64,000 bases of DNA, from positions 845,169-909,168 of the forward strand of contig NZ_PQMB01000002.1 of the NCBI RefSeq assembly GCF_002918555.1. Direction: 5' to 3'. Below the pieces are notes generated by a model. That model was not told the origin of the DNA. It saw nothing but the letters and a program-made list of their open reading frames with translations, and did no database searches. The first letter of the stretch is position 1. The number at the start of each line of letters is the position of its first letter. This document shows, piece by piece, positions 8,206 to 16,611 of this stretch. Position numbers and translations under genes: made by a program. The DNA comes from Citrobacter amalonaticus (lineage in GTDB: Bacteria; Pseudomonadota; Gammaproteobacteria; Enterobacterales; Enterobacteriaceae).

Positions 8206-10890
8206 ATGAATAACGAACCCTTACGCCCCGACCCGGATCGCCTGCTGGAGCAGACCGCTGCTCCGCACCGGGGAAAACTGAAAATCTTCTTCGGCGCCTG
8301 TGCGGGCGTCGGGAAAACCTGGGCCATGCTGGCAGAGGCGCAGCGGCTGCGGGCGCAGGGGCTTGATGTGTTAATCGGCGTGGTGGAAACCCATGGACGC
8401 AAAGAAACCGCCGCGCTGCTGGACGGTCTTACCCTGCTCCCGCTGAAGCGACAAGCCCGCCACGGTCGCCATATCAGCGAGTTTGATCTCGACGCGGCGC
8501 TGGCCCGCCGTCCGGCGCTGATTTTAATGGACGAACTGGCGCACAGTAATGCGCCAGGCTCGCGTCATCCCAAGCGCTGGCAGGATATTGAAGAGTTGCT
8601 GGAAGCGGGTATCGACGTTTTTACCACCGTCAACGTTCAGCATCTGGAAAGTCTTAATGACGTGGTCAGCGGCGTCACCGGTATTCAGGTTCGTGAGACG
8701 GTACCGGATCCTTTTTTTGATGCCGCTGACGAAGTGGTACTGGTCGATCTGCCGCCTGACGATCTGCGAGCGCGTCTGAAAGAAGGCAAGGTATACATCG
8801 CCGGTCAGGCCGAACGCGCAATTGAACATTTCTTTCGCAAAGGAAATCTGATCGCCCTGCGCGAGCTGGCGCTGCGGCGTACCGCCGACCGGGTGGATGA
8901 CCAGATGCGCGCCTGGCGGGGGCGTCCTGGTGAAGAGAAAGTGTGGCACACTCGCGACGCCCTGCTGTTGTGCATTGGGTACAACACCGGGAGCGAAAAG
9001 CTGGTCCGGGCCGCTGCGCGCCTGGCTTCCCGGCTCGGCAGCGTCTGGCACGCGGTATACGTCGAAACGCCAGCGCTGCACCGCCTGCCGGAAAAACAGC
9101 GTCGGGCCATCTTAAGCGCCCTGCGTCTGGCTCAGGAACTGGGCGCGGAAACCTCCACCCTCTCCGATCCTGCGGCAGAAAAAGCGGTCGTCCGTTACGC
9201 CCGGGAACATAACCTGGGCAAAATTGTGCTGGGCCGTCCGACGACGCGGCGCTGGTGGCGCAGCGACTCGTTTGCCGATCGCCTGGCAAAACTGGCGCCG
9301 GACCTCGATCAGGTGGTCGTGGCGCTGGATGAGCCTCCTGCCCGCCCGCTCAACCACGCGTCGGACACCCGGGCGTTTAAGGATAAGTGGCGGGTACAGA
9401 TCCAGGGCTGCGTGGCTGCCGTCATCTTGTGCGCGTTGACCACCTTCATTGCGATGCAGTGGATGGTCGCCTTTGATGCCGCCAACCTGGTGATGCTCTA
9501 TCTACTGGGGGTGGTCATTATCGCCCTGTTTTATGGTCGCTGGCCTTCGGTCGTCGCAACCTTTATTAACGTCGCCAGCTTTGACCTCTTCTTTATTGCC
9601 CCGCGCGGTACGCTTGCCGTTTCCGATGTGCAATATCTGTTGACTTTCGCCGTGATGCTGACGGTTGGACTGGTGATCGGTAATTTGACTGCCGGTGTGC
9701 GTTATCAGGCCCGGGTTGCCCGCTATCGCGAACAGCGCACTCGTCACCTGTATGAAATGTCCAAAGCGCTGGCGCCAGGACGAAGCAAGCAGGATATCGC
9801 CGCCACCAGCGAGCAGTTCATCGCATCCACTTTCCAGGCTCGCAGTCAGATCTTATTACCCGATGAAAAGGGTAAGTTAGCGCCGCTGACGCACCAACAG
9901 GGCATGACCCCCTGGGATGATGCAATTGCCCAATGGAGTTTTGATAAGGGACAGCCAGCGGGCGCCGGTACCGATACCCTTCCCGGCGTGCCGTACCAGA
10001 TTTTGCCGCTGAAAAGTGCCGACAAAACGTACGGATTGGTGGTGGTAGAGCCAGGAAACCTCCGCCAGCTGATGATCCCGGAGCAGCAGCGCTTGCTGGA
10101 AACCTTTACTCTGCTGGTCGCCAGCGCACTGGAGCGTCTGACGCTCACCGCCAGTGAAGAACAGGCCCGGCTGACCAGTGAGCGCGAAAGTATTCGTAAC
10201 GCCCTGCTCGCCGCCCTCTCCCACGATTTACGTACCCCGCTGACGGTGCTGTTTGGTCAGGCGGAGATCCTGACGCTGGATCTGGCCAGCGAAGGATCGC
10301 CGCACGCACGCCAGGCCAGCGAAATTCGCCAGCACGTGCTCAACACCACCCGGCTGGTGAATAATCTGTTAGATATGGCGCGAATTCAGTCTGGCGGCTT
10401 TAATTTAAAGAAAGAGTGGCTGACGCTGGAAGAGATCGTCGGCAGCGCGCTACAGATGCTGGAGCCGGGGTTATCCCATCCGATAAATCTGGCGCTCCCG
10501 GAGCCATTAACGCTGGTACATGTTGACGGCCCGCTGTTTGAACGGGTACTGATTAACCTGCTGGAAAACGCCGTGAAGTATGCGGGTTTGCAGGCCGAAA
10601 TCGGCATTGAGGCTCACGTCGAAGACAAACATCTCCAGCTCGATGTATGGGACAATGGTCCCGGTATTCCTGACGGGCAGGAGAAGAGTATCTTCGACAA
10701 ATTCGCCAGAGGAAATAAAGAGTCAGCGGTTCCGGGGGTCGGACTGGGGCTGGCCATTTGTCAGGCGATTGTTGAGGTGCACGGAGGAACAATCTCCGCC
10801 CATAATCGTCCGCAGGGAGGCGCCTGTTTTCGTGTTACACTCCCGCAGGAAGCCGTCCCCGAACTTGATGATTTTCATGAGGATATGTGA
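8206..10890 (+). CDS. kdpD: Sensor histidine kinase KdpD
   Basis: At 894 residues this equals E. coli KdpD in length. In order: an N-terminal KdpD domain with Walker-type motif GACAGVGKT near residue 30; a universal-stress-like domain (about 250-370); four close transmembrane segments (about 400-500); a GAF-like linker; then a histidine-kinase core with LSHDLRTPL carrying the phospho-acceptor His, and ATP-binding motifs LLENAVKYA, DNGPGIPD and GVGLGLAICQ. It responds to low K+ and osmotic stress and phosphorylates KdpE. It ends in a GTGA overlap with kdpE. Confidence 0.98.
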   Translation: MNNEPLRPDPDRLLEQTAAPHRGKLKIFFGACAGVGKTWAMLAEAQRLRAQGLDVLIGVVETHGRKETAALLDGLTLLPLKRQARHGRHISEFDLDAALARRPALILMDELAHSNAPGSRHPKRWQDIEELLEAGIDVFTTVNVQHLESLNDVVSGVTGIQVRETVPDPFFDAADEVVLVDLPPDDLRARLKEGKVYIAGQAERAIEHFFRKGNLIALRELALRRTADRVDDQMRAWRGRPGEEKVWHTRDALLLCIGYNTGSEKLVRAAARLASRLGSVWHAVYVETPALHRLPEKQRRAILSALRLAQELGAETSTLSDPAAEKAVVRYAREHNLGKIVLGRPTTRRWWRSDSFADRLAKLAPDLDQVVVALDEPPARPLNHASDTRAFKDKWRVQIQGCVAAVILCALTTFIAMQWMVAFDAANLVMLYLLGVVIIALFYGRWPSVVATFINVASFDLFFIAPRGTLAVSDVQYLLTFAVMLTVGLVIGNLTAGVRYQARVARYREQRTRHLYEMSKALAPGRSKQDIAATSEQFIASTFQARSQILLPDEKGKLAPLTHQQGMTPWDDAIAQWSFDKGQPAGAGTDTLPGVPYQILPLKSADKTYGLVVVEPGNLRQLMIPEQQRLLETFTLLVASALERLTLTASEEQARLTSERESIRNALLAALSHDLRTPLTVLFGQAEILTLDLASEGSPHARQASEIRQHVLNTTRLVNNLLDMARIQSGGFNLKKEWLTLEEIVGSALQMLEPGLSHPINLALPEPLTLVHVDGPLFERVLINLLENAVKYAGLQAEIGIEAHVEDKHLQLDVWDNGPGIPDGQEKSIFDKFARGNKESAVPGVGLGLAICQAIVEVHGGTISAHNRPQGGACFRVTLPQEAVPELDDFHEDM

Positions 10891-11564
10891 CCAACGTTCT
10901 GATTGTTGAAGATGAACAGGCTATTCGTCGCTTTCTGCGCAGCGCGCTGGAAGGCGACGGGCTGCGCGTATATGAAGCAGAGACCCTGAGCCGCGGCCTG
11001 CTTGAAGCCGCAACGCGAAAACCGGACCTCATCATCCTTGATCTTGGCCTGCCGGACGGCGACGGCATCGATTTCATTCGCGACCTGCGGCAATGGAGCG
11101 CAATCCCGGTGATTGTACTTTCTGCACGTAGCGAGGAGAGCGATAAAATCGCCGCACTGGATGCGGGCGCGGACGACTATCTGAGCAAACCTTTTGGTAT
11201 TGGCGAGCTACAGGCGCGCTTACGCGTGGCATTGCGTCGCCATGCCAGCGGCCCTTCGCCTGAACCTGTCGTACAGTTTTCCAGCGTAAAGGTGGATTTC
11301 GCCGCGCACCTTGTCTGGCGGGGTGAAGAAGAGATTCATCTGACGCCGATCGAATTCCGTCTGTTGGGCGTGTTGCTCAATAATGCAGGCAAAGTCCTCA
11401 CCCAGCGCCAGCTGTTGAACCAGGTCTGGGGACCAAACGCCGTTGAGCACAGCCACTATTTGCGTATTTATATGGGTCATCTGCGACAGAAACTGGAGCA
11501 GGATCCGGCCCGCCCCCGCCATTTCATTACCGAAACCGGAATTGGCTATCGCTTTATGCCATGA
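10887..11564 (+). CDS. kdpE: Response regulator KdpE
   Basis: This 225-residue OmpR/PhoB-type regulator has a receiver domain with acidic residues Glu8/Asp9, phosphorylation site Asp52 (LDLGLPDG) and Lys in LSKPF, followed by a winged-helix DNA-binding domain (VLTQRQLLNQVWG and HYLRIYMGHLRQKL). It starts with GTG, and that codon overlaps the kdpD stop by four bases. The KdpE operator is seen upstream of kdpF. A short AT-rich hairpin follows the stop codon. Confidence 0.98.
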   Translation: MTNVLIVEDEQAIRRFLRSALEGDGLRVYEAETLSRGLLEAATRKPDLIILDLGLPDGDGIDFIRDLRQWSAIPVIVLSARSEESDKIAALDAGADDYLSKPFGIGELQARLRVALRRHASGPSPEPVVQFSSVKVDFAAHLVWRGEEEIHLTPIEFRLLGVLLNNAGKVLTQRQLLNQVWGPNAVEHSHYLRIYMGHLRQKLEQDPARPRHFITETGIGYRFMP

Positions 11565-11581
11565 ATGGTTATTCATTTTTT
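11561..11581 (+). terminator. Possible weak terminator after kdpE
   Basis: A 6-bp hairpin (ATGAAT, loop GGTT, ATTCAT) runs into six T bases and overlaps the kdpE stop codon. The stem is short and AT-rich, so this is only a candidate. Confidence 0.4.
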
Positions 11582-11790
11582 CTGATTAATTCTCAATTCT
11601 TGAAATTATTATTTATGCCGCTGTGAGAGCTTTATTTCACGGAATGAGTCAAATACCACCAAAATAATAAAAAACAAAAATATAACATATAATAAACATA
11701 CTTATATCTTATCGCACGATATGCATAAATGGCGACTAATTATTTTAGAAATGATCTTTTTTTATTGATCCTCTTCACAGAACAAAGCCA

Positions 11791-11834
11791 TTTCCTGGAT
11801 AAAATACCCCCACCTTCTACTTATCCAGGAAAGG
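11791..11834 (+). promoter_or_regulatory. Hairpin that could hide the speFL ribosome-binding site
   Basis: TTTCCTGGATA at 11791-11801 is exactly complementary to TATCCAGGAAA at 11822-11832 (11 bp, 20-base loop). The right arm contains most of the AGGAAAGG Shine-Dalgarno sequence of speFL, whose ATG is at 11843. Confidence 0.6.
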
Positions 11835-11842
11835 TAACCAAA

Positions 11843-11947
11843 ATGGAAAATAATAGCCGTACTATGCCTCACATAAGGCGGACAACACATATTATGATGT
11901 TTGCCCACCGTAACAGCTTCGACTTTCATTTCTTTAATGCCCGTTAG
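11843..11947 (+). CDS. speFL: SpeFL, arrest peptide that senses ornithine
   Basis: This 34-residue leader peptide carries the HIRRTTH ornithine-sensing motif (residues 10-16) and the C-terminal FDFHFFNAR. In E. coli and Salmonella, ornithine bound in the ribosome exit tunnel stalls translation of SpeFL, which blocks Rho-dependent termination and induces speF. Residue 19 is Met here (THIMMFAH), where I recall Lys in the E. coli peptide. A strong AGGAAAGG ribosome-binding site precedes the ATG. The gene ends 381 bases before speF. Confidence 0.93.
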   Translation: MENNSRTMPHIRRTTHIMMFAHRNSFDFHFFNAR

Positions 11948-12005
11948 TCTTCCGACTATGGGCACTCCAGCATACAGGTCTTCCTGACTCTCTGTATCGC
12001 AGGCC

Positions 12006-12132
12006 ATACCCAATGGATTTCGCGTTGTATCAAGGCGGCGACGCAGTGAATCTCCGGGAGCGTACATCAGTACGTGACTGGGGTAAGCGAGGAAAGCCAA
12101 CACAGATGCAGCCCGAAAGACGACGGGTATAA
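12006..12132 (+). repeat. ERIC element (full length, about 127 bp) in the speF leader
   Basis: It begins TACCCAATGG and ends GACGGGTATA, with the ERIC core GTGAATCTCCGGGAG, a TACATCAGTACGTGA centre and CTGGGGTAAGCG. It lies between speFL and speF, so it is transcribed as part of the regulatory leader. Confidence 0.9.
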
Positions 12133-12208
12133 CGCCTGTATCCCGCGGTGCTCACTCTGCAAATACCTGACATACCTGTGACCGGACAGGCATGGTTTTT
12201 TGCATCTT

Positions 12209-12292
12209 AAAAAAAGCAATTTACTGATTTATTTATCAGCGGTATGACTTTGCTTTTTTTCCGGAGTTATCAATTTCTCATTTGAGAAATTG
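12209..12292 (+). promoter_or_regulatory. Hairpin cluster in the speF leader
   Basis: An 11-bp stem joins A7-GCAA (12209-12219) to TTGC-T7 (12250-12260), with CTGAT/ATCAG nested inside. Next comes a perfect 10-bp hairpin CAATTTCTCA/TGAGAAATTG (12271-12292), ending 36 bases before the speF ATG. The role is unproven; the position fits attenuation or RNase III processing of the speF mRNA. Confidence 0.5.
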
Positions 12293-12328
12293 AGGACCTG
12301 CTATTACCTGAAAATAAAGAGATGAAAA

Positions 12329-14527
12329 ATGTCTGAATTAAAAATTGCCGTAAGTCGTCACTGCCCTGACTGTTTTTCCAGCCACCGCAGCATTGTGAAT
12401 ATTAATGAAAGTAATTTTATTGATGTTGCTGCAGTGGTGTTATCCATCAATGATATTGAACGTGGAAAACTCGATGAAATTGACGCAACGGGCTACGGTA
12501 TTCCCGTATTTATCGCTACCGAAAATGAAGAGCGCGTTCCGGCAGAGTACCTGCCGCGGATCTCGGGCGTATTCGAATATAATGAAGCCCGTACCGCCTT
12601 CTATGGTCGCCAGTTAGAAAGTGCCGCCAGCCATTATGAAACGCAGCTACGCCCGCCGTTTTTCCGCGCCCTGGTCGATTACGTCAACCAGGGCAACAGC
12701 GCATTTGATTGCCCCGGACATCAGGGAGGCGAGTTTTTCCGCCGTCATCCCGCAGGCAATCAGTTTGTTGAATACTTCGGCGAAATGCTTTTCCGCTCCG
12801 ATTTGTGCAATGCCGACGTGGCAATGGGCGACCTGCTGATTCACGAAGGCGCGCCCTGCATCGCCCAACAGCACGCCGCCAAAGTCTTCAACGCGGATAA
12901 AACCTACTTTGTACTGAACGGAACGTCCTCATCGAACAAAGTGGTGCTTAACGCGCTGCTAACGCCGGGCGATCTGGTACTTTTCGACCGCAACAACCAC
13001 AAGTCAAACCACCACGGCGCTTTATTGCAGGCCGGGGCAACGCCGGTGTATCTGGAAACCGCACGCAACCCGTACGGCTTTATCGGTGGCATCGACGCAC
13101 ACTGCTTTGAAGAAAGCTATTTGCGTGAGCAGGTAAACGACGTCGCACCACAGCGCAAAAACGATGCCCGTCCGTTCCGTCTGGCCGTTATTCAGTTAGG
13201 CACCTACGACGGCACCATTTATAACGCGCGTCAGGTGGTGGATAAGATTGGTCATCTGTGCGATTACATCCTGTTTGACTCCGCGTGGGTCGGCTATGAG
13301 CAATTTATTCCAATGATGGCCGATTGCTCTCCGCTGCTGCTGGAGCTGAACGAAAACGACCCCGGTATTCTGGTGACCCAGTCTGTTCACAAACAGCAGG
13401 CAGGTTTCTCCCAGACCTCGCAGATCCACAAAAAAGACAGCCATATCAAAGGCCAGTCCCGGTATGTGCCACATAAACGTCTGAATAACGCCTTCATGAT
13501 GCACGCCTCCACCAGCCCGTTCTATCCGCTGTTTGCCGCGCTGGACATCAACGCCAAAATGCACGAAGGCGTCAGCGGCCGCAACATGTGGATGGACTGC
13601 GTCGCCAACGGGGTTGATACCCGCAAACTGATTCTGGAAAACTGCCATCACATTAGCCCGTTCGTGCCGGAGATGGTGGAGGGTAAACCGTGGCAGGCTT
13701 ATCCCACCGCCGAAATCGCCAGCGACCTGCGCTTCTTCCACTTTGTCCCCGGTGAACACTGGCATGCCTTTGAAGGCTACGCCGAACACCAGTACTTTGT
13801 GGATCCGTGCAAATTGCTGCTCACCACTCCGGGTATTAATGCACGTAACGGTGAATACGATACCTTCGGCGTTCCGGCTACCATTCTCGCAAACTTCCTG
13901 CGTGAAAACGGTGTGGTACCGGAAAAATGCGACCTTAACTCCATCCTGTTCCTGCTGACCCCAGCAGAAGATATGGCGAAGCTGCAGCAGCTTGTCGCCC
14001 TGCTGGTGCGTTTCGAAAAACTGCTGGAAGCCGATGCCCCGCTGGCGGAGGTTCTGCCATCAATCTACAAACAGCACGAAGCCCGTTACGCCGGTTACAC
14101 CCTGCGCCAGCTGTGCCAGGAGATGCACGATCTGTATGCACGCCATAACGTGAAGCAACTCCAGAAAGAGATGTTCCGTAAGGATCATTTCCCGCGCGTC
14201 AGCATGAATCCCCAGGATGCCAACTATGCCTTCCTGCGTGGTGAAGTGGAACTGGTGCGGCTGCCGGACGCCGAAGGCCGCATCGCGGCGGAAGGTGCGC
14301 TTCCTTATCCTCCGGGCGTGCTGTGTGTGGTTCCAGGTGAAATCTGGGGGGGCGCAGTATTACGCTACTTCAGTGCGCTGGAAGAAGGGATCAATTTGCT
14401 GCCTGGCTTTGCGCCCGAATTACAGGGCGTATACATCGAAGAACACGACGGTCGTAAACAGGTGTGGTGCTACGTGATTAAGCAACAAAGCGCGCAACAC
14501 GCTCTGTTGAAAGGGGAAATGTTATGA
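12329..14527 (+). CDS. speF: Inducible ornithine decarboxylase SpeF
   Basis: This 732-residue PLP enzyme (the same length as in E. coli) decarboxylates ornithine to putrescine and consumes a proton, which helps acid resistance. It has a short N-terminal wing domain, then the PLP domain with DCPGHQGGEFF and the PLP lysine in SVHKQQAG (about residue 355), and a C-terminal domain with SVMNP-like PRVSMNPQ and YPPGVLCVVPGE. It overlaps potE by four bases (ATGA). Expression is expected to depend on the SpeFL leader upstream. Confidence 0.98.
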   Translation: MSELKIAVSRHCPDCFSSHRSIVNINESNFIDVAAVVLSINDIERGKLDEIDATGYGIPVFIATENEERVPAEYLPRISGVFEYNEARTAFYGRQLESAASHYETQLRPPFFRALVDYVNQGNSAFDCPGHQGGEFFRRHPAGNQFVEYFGEMLFRSDLCNADVAMGDLLIHEGAPCIAQQHAAKVFNADKTYFVLNGTSSSNKVVLNALLTPGDLVLFDRNNHKSNHHGALLQAGATPVYLETARNPYGFIGGIDAHCFEESYLREQVNDVAPQRKNDARPFRLAVIQLGTYDGTIYNARQVVDKIGHLCDYILFDSAWVGYEQFIPMMADCSPLLLELNENDPGILVTQSVHKQQAGFSQTSQIHKKDSHIKGQSRYVPHKRLNNAFMMHASTSPFYPLFAALDINAKMHEGVSGRNMWMDCVANGVDTRKLILENCHHISPFVPEMVEGKPWQAYPTAEIASDLRFFHFVPGEHWHAFEGYAEHQYFVDPCKLLLTTPGINARNGEYDTFGVPATILANFLRENGVVPEKCDLNSILFLLTPAEDMAKLQQLVALLVRFEKLLEADAPLAEVLPSIYKQHEARYAGYTLRQLCQEMHDLYARHNVKQLQKEMFRKDHFPRVSMNPQDANYAFLRGEVELVRLPDAEGRIAAEGALPYPPGVLCVVPGEIWGGAVLRYFSALEEGINLLPGFAPELQGVYIEEHDGRKQVWCYVIKQQSAQHALLKGEML

Positions 14528-15843
14528 GCAAAGCCAAATCCAACAAAATGGGCGTCGTCCAGCTCACCATCCTGACCATGGTTAATATGATGGGATCCGG
14601 AATCATCATGTTGCCCACTAAACTTGCAGAAGTTGGCACCATTTCAATCATATCGTGGCTGGTGACTGCGGTTGGTTCAATGGCGCTGGCCTGGGCCTTC
14701 GCAAAATGCGGCATGTTCAGCCGTAAATCCGGCGGCATGGGCGGCTACGCTGAGTATGCCTTCGGCAAATCCGGTAACTTTATGGCGAACTACACTTATG
14801 GCGTTTCGCTGTTAATCGCCAACGTGGCTATCGCCATCTCCGCCGTCGGGTACGGCACCGAGCTGTTTGGTGCCGCACTGACGCCGGTGCAAATTGGCCT
14901 GGCAACTATCGGCGTGCTGTGGATCTGTACCGTTGCTAACTTTGGCGGTGCGCGCATTACCGGGCAGATCAGTAGCGTCACCGTCTGGGGCGTCATTATT
15001 CCGGTGGTCGGTCTGTGCATCATCGGCTGGTTCTGGTTCAGCCCGACGCTGTATGCCAACTCCTGGAACCCGCATCATGTACCGTTCTTCACGGCCGTTG
15101 GCTCTTCCATTGCGATGACCCTGTGGGCCTTCCTCGGTCTGGAATCCGCCTGTGCCAACGCTGAAGTCGTGGAAAACCCGGAACGCAACGTGCCCATCGC
15201 CGTCTTAGGCGGTACGCTGGGCGCGGCGGTAATTTACATCATCTCCACCAACGTGATTGCAGGGATTGTGCCGAATATGGATCTGGCTAATTCTACGGCA
15301 CCGTTCGGTTTAGCCTTCGCGCAAATGTTCACCCCCGAAGTCGGGAAAGTGATCATGGCGCTGATGGTGATGTCCTGCTGCGGCTCACTGCTGGGCTGGC
15401 AGTTCACTATCGCCCAGGTCTTCAAATCTTCAGCAGATGAAGGTTACTTCCCGAAAATCTTCTCCCGCGTGACGAAAGTAGACGCGCCGGTGCAGGGGAT
15501 GCTGGCTATCGTGGTTATTCAGAGCGGACTATCGCTGATGACCATTAGCCCGTCGCTGAACAGTCAGTTCAACGTGCTGGTCAACCTTGCGGTGGTGACT
15601 AACATCATTCCGTATATTCTGTCGATGGCCGCGCTGGTCATCATTCAGAAGATCGCGAATGTCCCGTCATCAAAAGCAAAACCGGCAAACTTCGTGGCGT
15701 TCATTGGCGCAATGTACAGCTTCTATGCGCTCTACTCCTCAGGTGAAGAAGCGATGCTGTATGGCTCCATCGTGACTTTCCTCGGCTGGACGCTGTATGG
15801 CCTGGTATCGCCACGCTTTGAGCTGAAGGGTAAACACAGCTGA
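14524..15843 (+). CDS. potE: Putrescine-ornithine antiporter PotE
   Basis: This 439-residue APC-family transporter has about 12 hydrophobic segments. It starts MSKAKSNKMGVVQLT and contains the family motif NMMGSGIIMLP in helix 1 and GLESACANAEVVENPERN near the middle. It exchanges intracellular putrescine for extracellular ornithine, completing the SpeF acid-response cycle. It is translationally coupled to speF. No obvious intrinsic terminator follows; the next landmark, 100 bases on, is the large palindromic element. Confidence 0.98.
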   Translation: MSKAKSNKMGVVQLTILTMVNMMGSGIIMLPTKLAEVGTISIISWLVTAVGSMALAWAFAKCGMFSRKSGGMGGYAEYAFGKSGNFMANYTYGVSLLIANVAIAISAVGYGTELFGAALTPVQIGLATIGVLWICTVANFGGARITGQISSVTVWGVIIPVVGLCIIGWFWFSPTLYANSWNPHHVPFFTAVGSSIAMTLWAFLGLESACANAEVVENPERNVPIAVLGGTLGAAVIYIISTNVIAGIVPNMDLANSTAPFGLAFAQMFTPEVGKVIMALMVMSCCGSLLGWQFTIAQVFKSSADEGYFPKIFSRVTKVDAPVQGMLAIVVIQSGLSLMTISPSLNSQFNVLVNLAVVTNIIPYILSMAALVIIQKIANVPSSKAKPANFVAFIGAMYSFYALYSSGEEAMLYGSIVTFLGWTLYGLVSPRFELKGKHS

Positions 15844-15944
15844 TCCAAAAGGGAGTCGTGGACAGCTGATGCTGGTCACTTAAGGATTGATTAGCCGCAA
15901 AGCCCCTGTGTGACGAAGATTCAATATGCCGGATTCGGTTAATT

Positions 15945-16538
15945 ATTCCGTTCACGTCATGTTCTGCGCCTTTCTGACATTCCTGCTCCTGTGAACGGGT
16001 TAAGGGTGCTATCGCCGCACCCTTAACAATCCCGGCTCCCGGCGGGAAAATTGTCGCTTCGCGATACCCTCCGTTTATTCCTCCAGGCTACCGGGTCGGG
16101 CGCGATGTAGCGTCCCTGCAAAACGCGCCCTGAACCCGCATCCATGCGGGTTCTCCCGGCCTTACAGAAACACGTCGGCAATTTTCAGCCGGACTGTTCC
16201 ACACCTGACCCTTTGTGCGGTCTGTATTTTTATTAAAGCGAAACGGATTTAACTGAAAGTCAGCGTGCTGAAGCGATGCTCCTAGTCCGGCATGAAAATC
16301 GATGAGACGTTGGCGGATGACCGGGTCCGCCCGCAGGGATGCGGGCGGAGGGGACGGCCTGCATGGACGCAGGCTCGTCCCCGACCCGAAGGAAGACGAC
16401 ATAAGGCGAATGGACCACGAAGTGGCGATTTTCCCTGCCGGGAGCCTGGGTTGCAAGGGAGGCGGCGGCGAGCCTCCCTTGCCCGTTCACGGGTATGACG
16501 GTTCCAGAGAAACAATGAACATACGGTGAACGGAACCC
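15945..16538. repeat. Large imperfect palindrome with three mirrored hairpins per arm
   Basis: Arms of about 250 bp (roughly 15945-16197 and 16281-16538) are imperfect reverse complements around a loop of about 80 bp. The outer tips read ATTCCGTTCAC and GTGAACGGAAC. Each arm holds three hairpins in the same order from the outside. Left: 15999-16027 (11-bp stem GTTAAGGGTGC), 16098-16130 (GGGCGCG/CGCGCCC) and 16132-16153 (GAACCCGCA/TGCGGGTTC). Right: 16453-16482 (GCAAGGGAGGC), 16350-16382 (GGGGACG/CGTCCCC plus GCCTGC/GCAGGC) and 16326-16349 (TCCGCCCGCA/TGCGGGCGGA). The stems differ between arms yet stay paired. No credible gene lies inside. It fills most of the 768-bp potE-pgm gap; 15844-15944 shows nothing recognisable. 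Confidence 0.85.
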
Positions 16539-16611
16539 TTTGCCATTGTTAAAAGTTCTCCGTTATCTCTTAAACGGTTGGTATCAGCCGTTACCGGCTC
16601 CTGACCACACA

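Noticed and set aside
16088-16529. Small open frames within the palindromic element
   Set aside because: They are low-complexity, Arg/Pro-rich readings of GC-rich hairpins on both strands, without start signals.
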